The notes beneath the pieces were generated by a model. The model was given only the letters and a program-made list of their open reading frames with translations. It did no database searches and was not told where the DNA came from. DNA of 64,000 nt from Teredinibacter haidensis (GTDB lineage: Bacteria > Pseudomonadota > Gammaproteobacteria > Pseudomonadales > Cellvibrionaceae), in contig NZ_CP060084.1 in assembly GCF_014211975.1 (NCBI RefSeq), forward strand, positions 930,001 through 994,000. Direction: 5' to 3'. Shown piece by piece: positions 53,789-62,115 of the stretch. The translations under genes were made by a program, and so were the position numbers. Within the stretch, counting starts at the first letter, position 1. Each line of letters opens with the position of its first letter.

Positions 53789-54205
53789 TAGGTGCATTCC
53801 CCGAGTGCGATAAAACTGGATATTTCCAATAACAGTAATAGCGCGCCAAACAGGTTTGGCGCAGCGGTATGGGAATAATGAAGGTAGCTGACTTCTGAGC
53901 GGTTTTAAATGGTCGGGTATCGTCGATTCTAAATGTGTGATGTTTTTTACCGTCGACAGCGCAAGTTGCAAGAGCTCTCTCCGTTAAAGCTGACTGGAAA
54001 AGAGTACGGCTTGCTCGCCTTTGTCGAAAAGCGGGTTAAAAATCTGGGGATGACATTGGGCTAAGCGAGGAGCGAATATTATTTTGACTGGCTTTCTTGA
54101 GAGGAAAAGCATGTCTATTTGGTTCACGTACGGGAAAAGGAAATTGAATTCACCCGCCACCATATTTTTTAATGAATACCTTCAATTATGAATAAGTTGT
54201 TGCGA
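53789..54205. other. Intergenic region between bolA and yigZ
   Basis: About 400 bases. A 43-codon frame at 53933-54064 starts ATG-TGT and reads CDVFYRRQRKLQELSP, which vaguely resembles the C-terminus of IS3-type transposases (F-Y-x-x-x-R ... L-S-P) but lacks their usual His. It could be a small relic or chance. No other gene is seen. Confidence 0.35.
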
Positions 54206-54838
54206 ATGTCGACTTCATATCAACAACTTGCTGCACCCGAAATCTTTGAGTTCGAGGAAAAGCGCAGCCGCTTTATCTGCCATTTATTTCCTGTTGTAAG
54301 TCGTGAGCAATCGCTGCAGCACCTGGAAGAGCTTCGCAGTCAGTATCCTGATGCTCGCCACCATTGCTGGGCCTACCTTGTAGGTAATGCTCAGCAGCCG
54401 AAAACTCAAGCTTATAGTGATGATGGTGAGCCGAGCGGTACCGCCGGCAAGCCCATATTGAACGTTCTTACGCAGAGACATGCGGGTGACAGCTGTGCGA
54501 TTGTGGTTCGTTATTTTGGTGGTGTTAAATTGGGTGCAGGTGGTTTAGTCAGAGCTTATAGCGCCGTTGTATCTCAAGCGCTAGACAAGGCGCGATTGAT
54601 TGCAATGGTGCCAACAGTTGAGTTTGGAGTTGAGGTGGCTTTTCATTTGGAAGCCATTACAAGGCGTATTGTTGCCGAATATGGCGGTGAAATCCTCAAT
54701 GCAGAATACAATAACCAGGTGCTATTGACGATTCAGTTAGCACTTGAGTGTGAGCAAATGTGTAAAGACAAACTGCAGCATGCGGCAAGTGGTGGTGCGT
54801 TATTTAAAAAAGCAGAGAATAAAAAAGCAACCTGCTGA
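54206..54838 (+). CDS. yigZ: YigZ/IMPACT-family protein
   Basis: 210 residues from the ATG at 54206, which aligns the N-terminus (MSTSYQQLAAP) with E. coli YigZ; an ATG at 54188 is also in frame. The UPF0029 signature is clear: KRSRFICHL, YPDARHHCWAY, YSDDGEPSGTAGKPIL, VVRYFGGVKLGAGGLVRAYSAVVSQAL. The family resembles ribosomal-protein-S5-like folds and eukaryotic IMPACT translation regulators; the bacterial role is unclear. It stands alone with no tight neighbour. Confidence 0.93.
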   Translation: MSTSYQQLAAPEIFEFEEKRSRFICHLFPVVSREQSLQHLEELRSQYPDARHHCWAYLVGNAQQPKTQAYSDDGEPSGTAGKPILNVLTQRHAGDSCAIVVRYFGGVKLGAGGLVRAYSAVVSQALDKARLIAMVPTVEFGVEVAFHLEAITRRIVAEYGGEILNAEYNNQVLLTIQLALECEQMCKDKLQHAASGGALFKKAENKKATC

Positions 54839-55058
54839 GGCATGCGTTTTTTTCGTTCATTCGAACCAAAAAACACTTTGTCCATGTCTTCAAGTGCTAC
54901 CGGGGAGTCATGGACTTAACACAGCACCCTGTGTATTAATGGGTTTCAATGTCTCCAAACTCAAAGTTTGCACAAGGCATTCAGACGTTACTTTACCCTG
55001 TTTTCACTAATATAGAAGAGAATAACGGGCTATACCAATTACTTAGGGGTAGCAACGC

Positions 55059-56012
55059 ATGCTCTTATCCTCCAGCCAAGATATTTTACAGGCCTTATGC
55101 CACTCTTTAGAGCGGGGTGAAGAGGTTTATCTCGCAACGGTCATTAGCACCTGGGGAAGCTCGCCACGGCCACCGGGTGCGATGATGATATGGAGCCGAC
55201 AAAGCGGGGTGGTCGGATCGGTTTCCGGGGGCTGTGTGGAAGAGGATTTGATTGCCCGCCTGGGCAATGGAAAATTTGATAATCATTTTCCCTGCGAAAT
55301 TCCTTATGGCGAAACCAATGGAGATGATCAGAGTTTGCAGCTGCCTTGTGGCGGTATTTTGCGTGTGTTGCTCGAAAAACCGGGCAGCAACGACTTGACG
55401 TGCTGGCAGGCAGTATTAGATTTATTGTCACAGCGACAGGGAATTAGCCGAGTTGTCGATACGTCTATTGGCCAATGGCAATTTGAGACAAGCCCACCTC
55501 ATAAGTTGAGATACGAAGACGGATGCCTGAATACCTATCTCGGATCTACCCGTAAACTTCTTATCGTGGGCGCTAATCAAATTAGCTATTACCTCGCTAA
55601 CTATGCTCAGTCGTTGGATTTCGATGTAAGTATTTGTGACCCGGGAGAGGCGTTGAGTAGCCAGTGGCAGGCGGATGATTTTGAGTTTCTTCAGTGCTAT
55701 CCCGATGGTTTGATCGAAAAACGTTTTGCTGATTATAACTCTGCTGTTGTGGCTGTATCCCACGACCCTCGCCTGGATGATATGGCCATTTTGGAAGCGC
55801 TGCCTTCAAATGCCTTTTACGTTGGTGTAATGGGGTCTCTAAAAACCACCGAGGCGCGCTTGCAGCGACTAAGGCAGCTGGAAATGCCCGAGGCATTGTT
55901 ACAAAAGTTAAAGGCCCCGGTCGGCCTGTCAATTGGAAGTAAAACACCTGCAGAAATCGCAATGAGTATTGCGGCTCATCTGGTTGAGCAGTATGCAAAA
56001 GACACTCCCTAA
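55059..56012 (+). CDS. xdhC: XdhC/CoxI-family protein
   Basis: 317 residues. The N-terminal XdhC domain shows ATVISTWGSSPRPPGAMM and GSVSGGCVEED; the C-terminal Rossmann-like domain shows LLIVGANQISYYLANYAQSLDFDVSICD and AVVAVSHDPRLDDMAIL with VGVMGS and GLSIGSKTPAEIAMSIAAH. Such proteins bind molybdenum cofactor and insert the sulfurated form into xanthine dehydrogenase-type enzymes. The enzyme subunits themselves are not in the window. The gene overlaps mocA by 20 nt, so the two are translationally coupled. Confidence 0.9.
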   Translation: MLLSSSQDILQALCHSLERGEEVYLATVISTWGSSPRPPGAMMIWSRQSGVVGSVSGGCVEEDLIARLGNGKFDNHFPCEIPYGETNGDDQSLQLPCGGILRVLLEKPGSNDLTCWQAVLDLLSQRQGISRVVDTSIGQWQFETSPPHKLRYEDGCLNTYLGSTRKLLIVGANQISYYLANYAQSLDFDVSICDPGEALSSQWQADDFEFLQCYPDGLIEKRFADYNSAVVAVSHDPRLDDMAILEALPSNAFYVGVMGSLKTTEARLQRLRQLEMPEALLQKLKAPVGLSIGSKTPAEIAMSIAAHLVEQYAKDTP

Positions 56013-56586
56013 GCCTGGATTTCTGGTGATGGCTGCGGGCCAGTCGCGGCGCTTTGGCGAGACCTGTAAGCTGAGTGCAAGAGTGGATTCTGGCTGTAGC
56101 CTGCTAGAGCAAACAGTAAAAACCATTCAGCAGGTTTCATCCCGAATCTGTATTGTGGCATCTGCCAGTAATGAAGGAGTCGCTGTTATCGGTCATCGTT
56201 TGGGTGTGGAGTTGGCACTTTATCCTAACCAGTCACCTGGCTTGGGCGACTCCATTACTTACGGTGTAAAGGCTACATCGGGTTGGGGGGGGTGGATTAT
56301 TTGTTTGGCTGATATGCCCAGAATAAATTCCGGCATTTACCAACAAGTTTTGGCGTTAAGCGCTGGTTATCCTTTGGTATCACCACAATTTGATGGGCGG
56401 AGAGGGCACCCGGTTTATTTCTCTTCACGCTATTATAAGCAGCTCATTCAGTTAAAAGGCGACAGGGGGGCAGGAAGTATTCTGAAACAAAATGGTGCTG
56501 ATCTTAAGCTGTTTGATTGTGGATGCCCCGGTGTTCTACAGGATGTTGATACTCCTCAGCAACTCGCTGAACTACCTCCTGGCTGA
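55993..56586 (+). CDS. mocA: MocA-like molybdenum cofactor cytidylyltransferase
   Basis: 197 residues from the ATG at 55993. The nucleotidyltransferase motif is VMAAGQSRRFGE near the N-terminus with the Lys of CKLS; LADMPRI is the metal-binding block, and RRGHPVYFS follows. It would transfer CMP to molybdopterin for bacterial xanthine dehydrogenase-type or CoxL-type enzymes. It is coupled to xdhC by overlap. A G8 tract at 56285-56292 lies in the coding sequence. Confidence 0.85.
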   Translation: MQKTLPKPGFLVMAAGQSRRFGETCKLSARVDSGCSLLEQTVKTIQQVSSRICIVASASNEGVAVIGHRLGVELALYPNQSPGLGDSITYGVKATSGWGGWIICLADMPRINSGIYQQVLALSAGYPLVSPQFDGRRGHPVYFSSRYYKQLIQLKGDRGAGSILKQNGADLKLFDCGCPGVLQDVDTPQQLAELPPG

Positions 56587-56718
56587 TGTTAGTTGAATCA
56601 ACTAAATATTGGTTAATTTGGGGTTAAATTGGCTCTATTCACTATTGTTGATTTCTGCTCGATTACATGTCTTCTAAAATATTTTAATAAAAACAATGAG
56701 TTAGTGAGTTTTTCTTGA

Positions 56719-56735
56719 TTGGCACGAAATCTGTA
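56719..56735 (+). promoter_or_regulatory. Sigma-54-type promoter upstream of pspA
   Basis: TTGGCACGAAATCTGTA has the -24 GG and a -12 GT at the correct 10-nt spacing and closely resembles the E. coli pspA promoter core (TTGGCACG...TTGTA). It lies about 80 nt before the pspA ATG. A pspF activator gene is not in the window. Confidence 0.7.
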
Positions 56736-56815
56736 ATAGTTATCACAAACCATGCTAATCAATTAACCAAGTCCGTTAAAATATTTCAATCCAGCGGCGC
56801 CTAGGAGGCATACAG

Positions 56816-57490
56816 ATGGGCATTTTTTCCCGATTCTCAGACATTATTAACTCGAATATAAATTCTTTGCTGGATAAGGCCGAAGATCCTGAAAAAATGG
56901 TACGGCTGATTATTCAGGAGATGGAAGAAACTCTAGTAGAGGTCCGAACTGTATCGGCCAAAGCCATTGCCGATAAGAAGGAGTTGTTGCGTCGCAAGCA
57001 GTGGCTCGCTGATCAGGCGGAATCCTGGGAGCAGAAAGCCGAACTGGCCATTCAAAAGGGCCGTGAAGATCTTGCCAAGGGAGCATTGGCTGAAAAACTG
57101 AAGTTTATTAACGAGGGTGTGGATGTTGATGCAGAGCTGGATGCAATTGAAGAAAGCCTGCAATCCCTGGAAGACGAAATTACACAATTACAACAGAAAA
57201 TTGCCGAAGCCAAGGCGCGCCAGAAATCGCTGGTGACTCGCCAAAAAACCGCGAGTTCGAAGCTAAAAGTACGAATGGTGTTGAAGGGTGGTTCTGTTGA
57301 AGAGACACTCTCCAAGCTAGAAGGATACGAACGCAAACTGGACGAACTGGAAGGGCGAGCGGAATCCATGGATTTGGGTAAGAAGTCCCTTGCGGATGAG
57401 ATCGAGCAATTGGCAAAGAATGATGAGATCGAAGCTCAGTTGGCGGCTTTGAAGGAAAGAGTAAAAACTAAAACTGAAGATCAAGGCTAA
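56816..57490 (+). CDS. pspA: Phage shock protein A (PspA/IM30)
   Basis: 224 residues, close to the E. coli length. Membrane-binding N-terminal helix MGIFSRFSDIINSNINSLLDKAEDPEKM, then RLIIQEMEETLVEVR and long coiled coils (about 30-210). This is the ESCRT-III-like effector of membrane stress. An AGGAGG ribosome-binding site lies upstream, and pspB and pspC follow. The canonical pspA here is separate from the YjfJ paralogue at 23049. Confidence 0.95.
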   Translation: MGIFSRFSDIINSNINSLLDKAEDPEKMVRLIIQEMEETLVEVRTVSAKAIADKKELLRRKQWLADQAESWEQKAELAIQKGREDLAKGALAEKLKFINEGVDVDAELDAIEESLQSLEDEITQLQQKIAEAKARQKSLVTRQKTASSKLKVRMVLKGGSVEETLSKLEGYERKLDELEGRAESMDLGKKSLADEIEQLAKNDEIEAQLAALKERVKTKTEDQG

Positions 57491-57501
57491 GGAGTAAGCG
57501 A

Positions 57502-57744
57502 ATGCTGCATCAACTAATTGGCATGCTAGAGGCGCCACTGGTTATTTTTTGTTTGTTTGTGGCCCCGATCTGGGTGTTTATGCACTACAAGCAAAAAGGC
57601 CGATCCGCGGCACCAGAGGAGTCTGCGGCGGACAAAAAGAAAATCGAGGAATTGTTGGCGATGGCCGACAAGATGGAGAACCGTATTGAAACACTCGAAT
57701 CAATCCTCGATAAGCAGGACCCTAACTGGAGGCACGAGGTATGA
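57502..57744 (+). CDS. pspB: Phage shock protein B
   Basis: 80 residues: one N-terminal transmembrane helix (about 8-28, APLVIFCLFVAPIWVFMHY), then an acidic helical cytoplasmic domain ending LDKQDPNWR, which is the PspB C-terminal signature. It partners with PspC to sense envelope stress and recruit PspA. The stop overlaps the pspC start (ATGA). Confidence 0.93.
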   Translation: MLHQLIGMLEAPLVIFCLFVAPIWVFMHYKQKGRSAAPEESAADKKKIEELLAMADKMENRIETLESILDKQDPNWRHEV

Positions 57745-58121
57745 GTGATTTCAGAAGTGATAAAAAGCTGTATCGCAATCGCAAGAAGGGCGTGATTGGA
57801 GGGGTTTGCGCGGGTTTAGCTGACTATTTTGATGTGGATGTGGTACTTGTGCGGATCATTGCAATTACCTGTTTGTTTTTCACTCTTCAGGTTGCCTTTA
57901 TCGCCTATTGGGTCGCCTACTTTGTCTTACATGATGATCCGAACACGTTAACGAATAAAGAGGGGCATTTGAAGTCGAAGTTTCGCAATGCCTATGAGCG
58001 AAAAGCAGTTTTTAGCAGCGTCCGTGATCGTTTTAGCAAGGTGGAGCAACGGTTACGCAAATTGGAAGCCTATGTGACCTCGTCTCGCTTCAAGTTGAGT
58101 GATGAGATAGATAAGTTGTAG
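57741..58121 (+). CDS. pspC: Phage shock protein C
   Basis: 126 residues. The PspC domain is KLYRNRKKGVIGGVCAGLADYFDVDVVLVRI, followed by one or two membrane helices (about 44-70), then a cytoplasmic tail with coiled-coil potential (VRDRFSKVEQRLRKLEAYV). With PspB it forms the inner-membrane stress sensor. Overlaps pspB by 4 nt. Confidence 0.93.
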   Translation: MSDFRSDKKLYRNRKKGVIGGVCAGLADYFDVDVVLVRIIAITCLFFTLQVAFIAYWVAYFVLHDDPNTLTNKEGHLKSKFRNAYERKAVFSSVRDRFSKVEQRLRKLEAYVTSSRFKLSDEIDKL

Positions 58122-58159
58122 TCTTGCCCCTCAGCCATACTGGAAGGACGGCAGTAGCT

Positions 58160-58540
58160 ATGAATATTGAGTGCGACAATTGCGGCGGATCATTTAACAG
58201 TCATTATTCGTTACTACATTGGTGGCGGGTTGGTGCCGGATCTATACGCTGTCCCGAATGTAATCATTATGTTCAACAGGATTTGCATAAGGTAAAGCGC
58301 TTACTCTTCATCTCCATCACGATCGCGACAGCTGTGTCAGTGGTGCTGCCTATCTTGTTTGTTCTAGTGGCGTCTCTTTTGTCTGGTCATGTGAGTATCA
58401 CAAAAGGGGCCTATTTTGTGCTGACTAAAGGCGAGTCGTTTGGCAGCATTATCTTATTACTCAATTTTATCGTAGTATTTTTGGGTTTGAGTGTACCGGG
58501 TATCGTTAAAGGTAGTGGTACGGGCAAATATAAATCCTAA
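58160..58540 (+). CDS. Zinc-ribbon membrane protein downstream of pspC
   Basis: 126 residues from the ATG at 58160, where GGAAGGA lies about 11-17 nt upstream; the TTG at 58124 is less likely. Two CxxC pairs (CDNCGG at 5-10 and CPECNHY about 38-44) look like a zinc ribbon, followed by two transmembrane helices (about 54-85 and 97-118). Not a known Psp protein. Its position 38 nt after pspC, with no terminator between, suggests that it belongs to the Psp transcript. Confidence 0.75.
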   Translation: MNIECDNCGGSFNSHYSLLHWWRVGAGSIRCPECNHYVQQDLHKVKRLLFISITIATAVSVVLPILFVLVASLLSGHVSITKGAYFVLTKGESFGSIILLLNFIVVFLGLSVPGIVKGSGTGKYKS

Positions 58541-58652
58541 ACGCTGTCGAACTATATATATCCAGATTGATAACTTTTTTTATATTTCTAATTACTCCAT
58601 ACCCTGTCGCTTTAGGGGCGTAAGCTAAGCTTCTGAACCTACCAGAAATTCC

Positions 58653-59414
58653 ATGGAGGTTGGTGTGACTCCTGGGTGCAAAGCGTTACTCCTCGATTTA
58701 AGCGGTGTTCTCTACGACGGGAATATTGCTATTGAAGGTGCAGCCGATATTGTGGCCAAGGCGCGCAGGTTGGGTCTGGTTATCCGTTTTGTGACCAATA
58801 CGGCCAGTAAATCTTCGGCAGAAATTATTACCGGATTACAGCGGATGGGTATTGTTGTGCCGGAAGATGAATTATTTACTGCGCCTTTAGCTGCCAAACG
58901 TTATGTCGTCGAAGAACAATTGCGCCCCTATATCCTCCTCCATTCTTCGGTGATATCGGAATTTTCTGATGTGCCGCAGAGCGAACCTAATTGTGTTGTA
59001 CTCGGGGATGCGCGTTCAGATTTAAATTACGAAAATCTTAATAGAGCCTTCCAGTTGTGCCACGCAGGAGCGCCGCTTATTGCGGTGGGCATGAATAAAT
59101 TTTTTCAAACAGAAAGTGGTTTACAACTGGATGCTGGCGGTTTTGTTCATGCGATTGAGTGGGCGGCGGGGTGTGATGTGATTGTAATGGGCAAGCCCAG
59201 CATAGAATTTTTTAAGCAGGTAGTCGCTTCTACAGGATTTGCTGCAGGTGAGTGTTTAATGGTGGGGGATGATGTTGACAGTGATGTTCTTGGTGCACTT
59301 GCCGCTGGGTTACAGGCTTGCCTGGTTAAAACCGGAAAATATCAACAAGGGGATGAGGAGCTATTACCTAAGGGCGCGAGGGTAGTGGATTCTATCGACG
59401 ATTTGTTTAATTGA
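58653..59414 (+). CDS. HAD-superfamily (IIA) phosphatase, LHPP/NagD-like
   Basis: 253 residues. Motif I is LLLDLSGVLYDG with the nucleophile Asp, where the usual second Asp is Ser (D-L-S-G-V-L-Y-D). FVTNTASKSS is motif II, the Lys is in VMGKPS, and GDDVDSD is motif IV. The arrangement resembles LHPP (phospholysine phosphohistidine inorganic pyrophosphate phosphatase), in which D-x-S-G is also found, so a sugar or amino-acid phosphatase activity is possible but not fixed. GTG at 58665, with GGAGG upstream, is an alternative start. A terminator follows. Confidence 0.88.
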   Translation: MEVGVTPGCKALLLDLSGVLYDGNIAIEGAADIVAKARRLGLVIRFVTNTASKSSAEIITGLQRMGIVVPEDELFTAPLAAKRYVVEEQLRPYILLHSSVISEFSDVPQSEPNCVVLGDARSDLNYENLNRAFQLCHAGAPLIAVGMNKFFQTESGLQLDAGGFVHAIEWAAGCDVIVMGKPSIEFFKQVVASTGFAAGECLMVGDDVDSDVLGALAAGLQACLVKTGKYQQGDEELLPKGARVVDSIDDLFN

Positions 59415-59420
59415 AATAAA

Positions 59421-59462
59421 AAGCCTGCAGTATCAAAAAGGATTCTGCAGGCTTGTTTTTTT
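59421..59462 (+). terminator. Intrinsic terminator between HAD gene and cellobiose phosphorylase gene
   Basis: Stem AAGCCTGCAG/CTGCAGGCTT (59421-59430 and 59445-59454), 14-nt loop, T tract on the plus strand. It also serves the convergent minus-strand gene poorly. Confidence 0.88.
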
Positions 59463-61857
59463 AGCCCATTATTGCGACAACGGTATTCTTGTCTCCGCAA
59501 ATGTCTGGGTTAATGGTATTTCCCTCAATGGTTTCTCCATTCACTACTAGTGACTGAATACCTTTTTCAATACCTTTGGGGTTTTCCACGGTAATGTTAA
59601 AGGTTTTGCCTCGGAATACTCGGGTTGCGGTAAAGCCTTTCCAGTCTGCAGGAATACAAGGGTCGATCATTAAACCGTCGTACTCTGGTCTAATGCCCAG
59701 CATATACTGCGAGGTGGCATGGTAGGCCCAGGTGGCTGCTCCGGTTAACCACGGCAAACGGGAAGCTCCGTAGCGCGGGCTGTATTTACTGTGGGTGCTT
59801 TGGCAGAAAACGTAGGGCTCGCTTTCACGCACTTCGGCTTTTTCGTTAAAGGCCGCTGGCATAAACGTGCGCAGGTATTCGTAGGCACGATTGCCGTTGC
59901 CCAGTTTGGATTCAGCCATGACGACCCAGCCCTGGGTGTGGCAGAAGACAGCGCCGTTTTCTTTCATGCCAGGGTTGAATAGGCGGGCGCGCATAATACT
60001 GGGGTCCAGCTTGGTTACCGGTGGATCCAGTACCATTAAGCCCGCATCGGTTGCCAGATGCTCGTTTACGCTATCCATCGCGAGTTTCGCTTTCTCTTCT
60101 GACGCGTGACCGCTGAGTACCGACCATGTTTGCGGATTGAGGAAAATGGAGGCTTCTTCACTTTCTTTTGAGCCAAAAACAAATCCGTCAGCACGTAAGG
60201 CGCGGCGATACCACTCACCGTCCCAGGTGTGCTCGTCCAGGTTTTTGTCCAACGTATCCAAATGGCCTTGAGCCCAGCTGATTTCACTTTCTAGCTCGCC
60301 TTTCATGGTACAGATTTCAATATAGGTTGCCAGTGCGAAGCGTAATTGCATGGCAACAAACACGGTTTCTCCGTCTTGCCCCAATTCTAGGCAATCGTTC
60401 CAGTCGGCCAGTAGGCCGCAAGGTAGACCGTGCTTACCGAGGCGGTTTAAACTGAATTCGATGGCGCGCCTCAGGTGTCCAAGTACCGTGTCTTCGCCTT
60501 TGTCACCATAGGGCAGTATCTTGTCGTAAAAACTAAGATTACCGGTTTCTTTTATCAATGCCGGGACGGTGTTGAACAACCACATACAGTCGTCGGAGCG
60601 ATACTCGGTTTCTTTCGGGCAATCTTCAGCCCCGGGAGTGTGGGCGTAGGGCTTGACTACTGGCATTGCTCCACCGGTGGAGACCTGGCCTGTAATCATC
60701 AGCTCCAAACGCTCCTGAGCTTCGGTGGGGATGGAGTGTAAGGTACCGAGCATATCCTGTACGGTATCGCGGTAGCCGAGACCGTCGCGCTCCCCGTTGT
60801 ATACTAGGCTGGCTGCGCGGGACCAGGCGAAGGTGATCAGACAGTTGTAGGGGTTCCAGGTGTTGAAGAAACTGTTCAATTCGGCATCGGGTGTTTTGGT
60901 GGTGAAGTTGTTCAGGCGCGAATGCCAATAGTCCTTCACGTCGTCCAGAGCTTTTTCAACATTAGCCATATCGCTGAACTGCGCGCGGGCGGCAGCGCCT
61001 TCTTCCTCGGCGCGACCAATACCCATAATCACACAGAAAGATTTACTCTCGCCGGGTTGTAGCTCAATGTCTATCTGCACGGTACCACAACCGTTATCGG
61101 CAACTGCCAGAGACTGGCTGCACTCGCCTTGCTCGACCACCAGTGGGTTGTGGTAGCTGCGGTAGGGGCCGAGGAATTTTTCGCGATCCGTGTCGTAACC
61201 ACTAACCTCTGCACCAGCAACAGCCAGGAAGGTGTGGCGACCTTGGTCGGAATCTTGAAAATCGTCCGGGTTCGGATCCATACTTACGTTCGTACCGTGG
61301 TCGATAATGCCATCTTTTACCGACATATTAACGATATAGGCTGAGTACTGGAGGTTGAGCAGGTCGTTAACCAGATTCCAATTGGTGGTGTATTCCACAA
61401 AGGTAAACAGGCGTAATTTACGAGGCTTATTGCTCTTGTTAGTGAGTGTGGTGTACCACAGCTCGTTGATTTGATTCAGTGGCACAAAATAAGTGGTGCT
61501 GCTTTCAATACCTGAGTACTGAGAAGTAATGGTGGAATAGGCTGTACCGTGCCGACATTCGCTTTGGTACTGGTCGAGAGGTTTACCAACTGGCTGCCAG
61601 GCGTTAGACCAGTAGTCGCCACTTTCCTGATCGCGAATATAAATATTGCGACCGGGCTGATCCATAGGCACCGCATTCGAGCGATAACGGGTAAAGCGCC
61701 CCTGTGCAGCGGACTTATAGAAGCTGTAGCCTCCGGCGTTATTGGTGATAATGGCGCCGTACTCTGTAGAGCCTAGGTAGTTAGTCCATGAGCGCGGAGT
61801 GTCGGGTCGGGTCACCACGTATTCGCGGTTTTCATCGTCGAAGTAACCGAATTTCAT
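59461..61857 (-). CDS. Cellobiose phosphorylase (GH94)
   Basis: 798 residues, close to the length of known cellobiose phosphorylases and shorter than cellodextrin phosphorylases (about 980). Starts MKFGYFDDENREYVVTRPDTP. The N-terminal beta-sandwich precedes an (alpha/alpha)6 barrel: RDGLGYRDTVQDMLG, the general-acid-bearing DWND motif (residues 485-488, ADWNDCLEL), FNPGMKENGAVFCHTQGW and LPWLTGAATWAY. It splits cellobiose with phosphate into glucose 1-phosphate and glucose in the cytoplasm. No signal peptide, as expected. It has no close neighbour on its strand. Confidence 0.95.
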   Translation of the reverse strand: MKFGYFDDENREYVVTRPDTPRSWTNYLGSTEYGAIITNNAGGYSFYKSAAQGRFTRYRSNAVPMDQPGRNIYIRDQESGDYWSNAWQPVGKPLDQYQSECRHGTAYSTITSQYSGIESSTTYFVPLNQINELWYTTLTNKSNKPRKLRLFTFVEYTTNWNLVNDLLNLQYSAYIVNMSVKDGIIDHGTNVSMDPNPDDFQDSDQGRHTFLAVAGAEVSGYDTDREKFLGPYRSYHNPLVVEQGECSQSLAVADNGCGTVQIDIELQPGESKSFCVIMGIGRAEEEGAAARAQFSDMANVEKALDDVKDYWHSRLNNFTTKTPDAELNSFFNTWNPYNCLITFAWSRAASLVYNGERDGLGYRDTVQDMLGTLHSIPTEAQERLELMITGQVSTGGAMPVVKPYAHTPGAEDCPKETEYRSDDCMWLFNTVPALIKETGNLSFYDKILPYGDKGEDTVLGHLRRAIEFSLNRLGKHGLPCGLLADWNDCLELGQDGETVFVAMQLRFALATYIEICTMKGELESEISWAQGHLDTLDKNLDEHTWDGEWYRRALRADGFVFGSKESEEASIFLNPQTWSVLSGHASEEKAKLAMDSVNEHLATDAGLMVLDPPVTKLDPSIMRARLFNPGMKENGAVFCHTQGWVVMAESKLGNGNRAYEYLRTFMPAAFNEKAEVRESEPYVFCQSTHSKYSPRYGASRLPWLTGAATWAYHATSQYMLGIRPEYDGLMIDPCIPADWKGFTATRVFRGKTFNITVENPKGIEKGIQSLVVNGETIEGNTINPDICGDKNTVVAIMG

Positions 61858-62115
61858 TGCTTAGTATCTCGTTAGGTTAGAGTCGATAGTTTTATAGTGA
61901 TTGTTTGGTCGGGCATTATAAATAACACGCGTGAGCTTGTCGTGACCTGTTGTGGCCAGCTTGTCGTGTGAGTGGACATTGTACAAGTGGGCTTATACTA
62001 TCCATCAACTATAGTTAAGGAAGTAACGATTGAGTCAAAATTTGTACTGGTCTTGATCAGAGTTCCTTAACAACAATTCACACAGTAGCCAGCGTTGTCA
62101 GGCTAGGCAGGTATT

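Noticed and set aside
53933..54064. 43-codon frame resembling an IS3 transposase C-terminus
   Set aside because: The similarity is to one short motif and lacks the conserved His; no other transposase sequence or inverted repeats are nearby.
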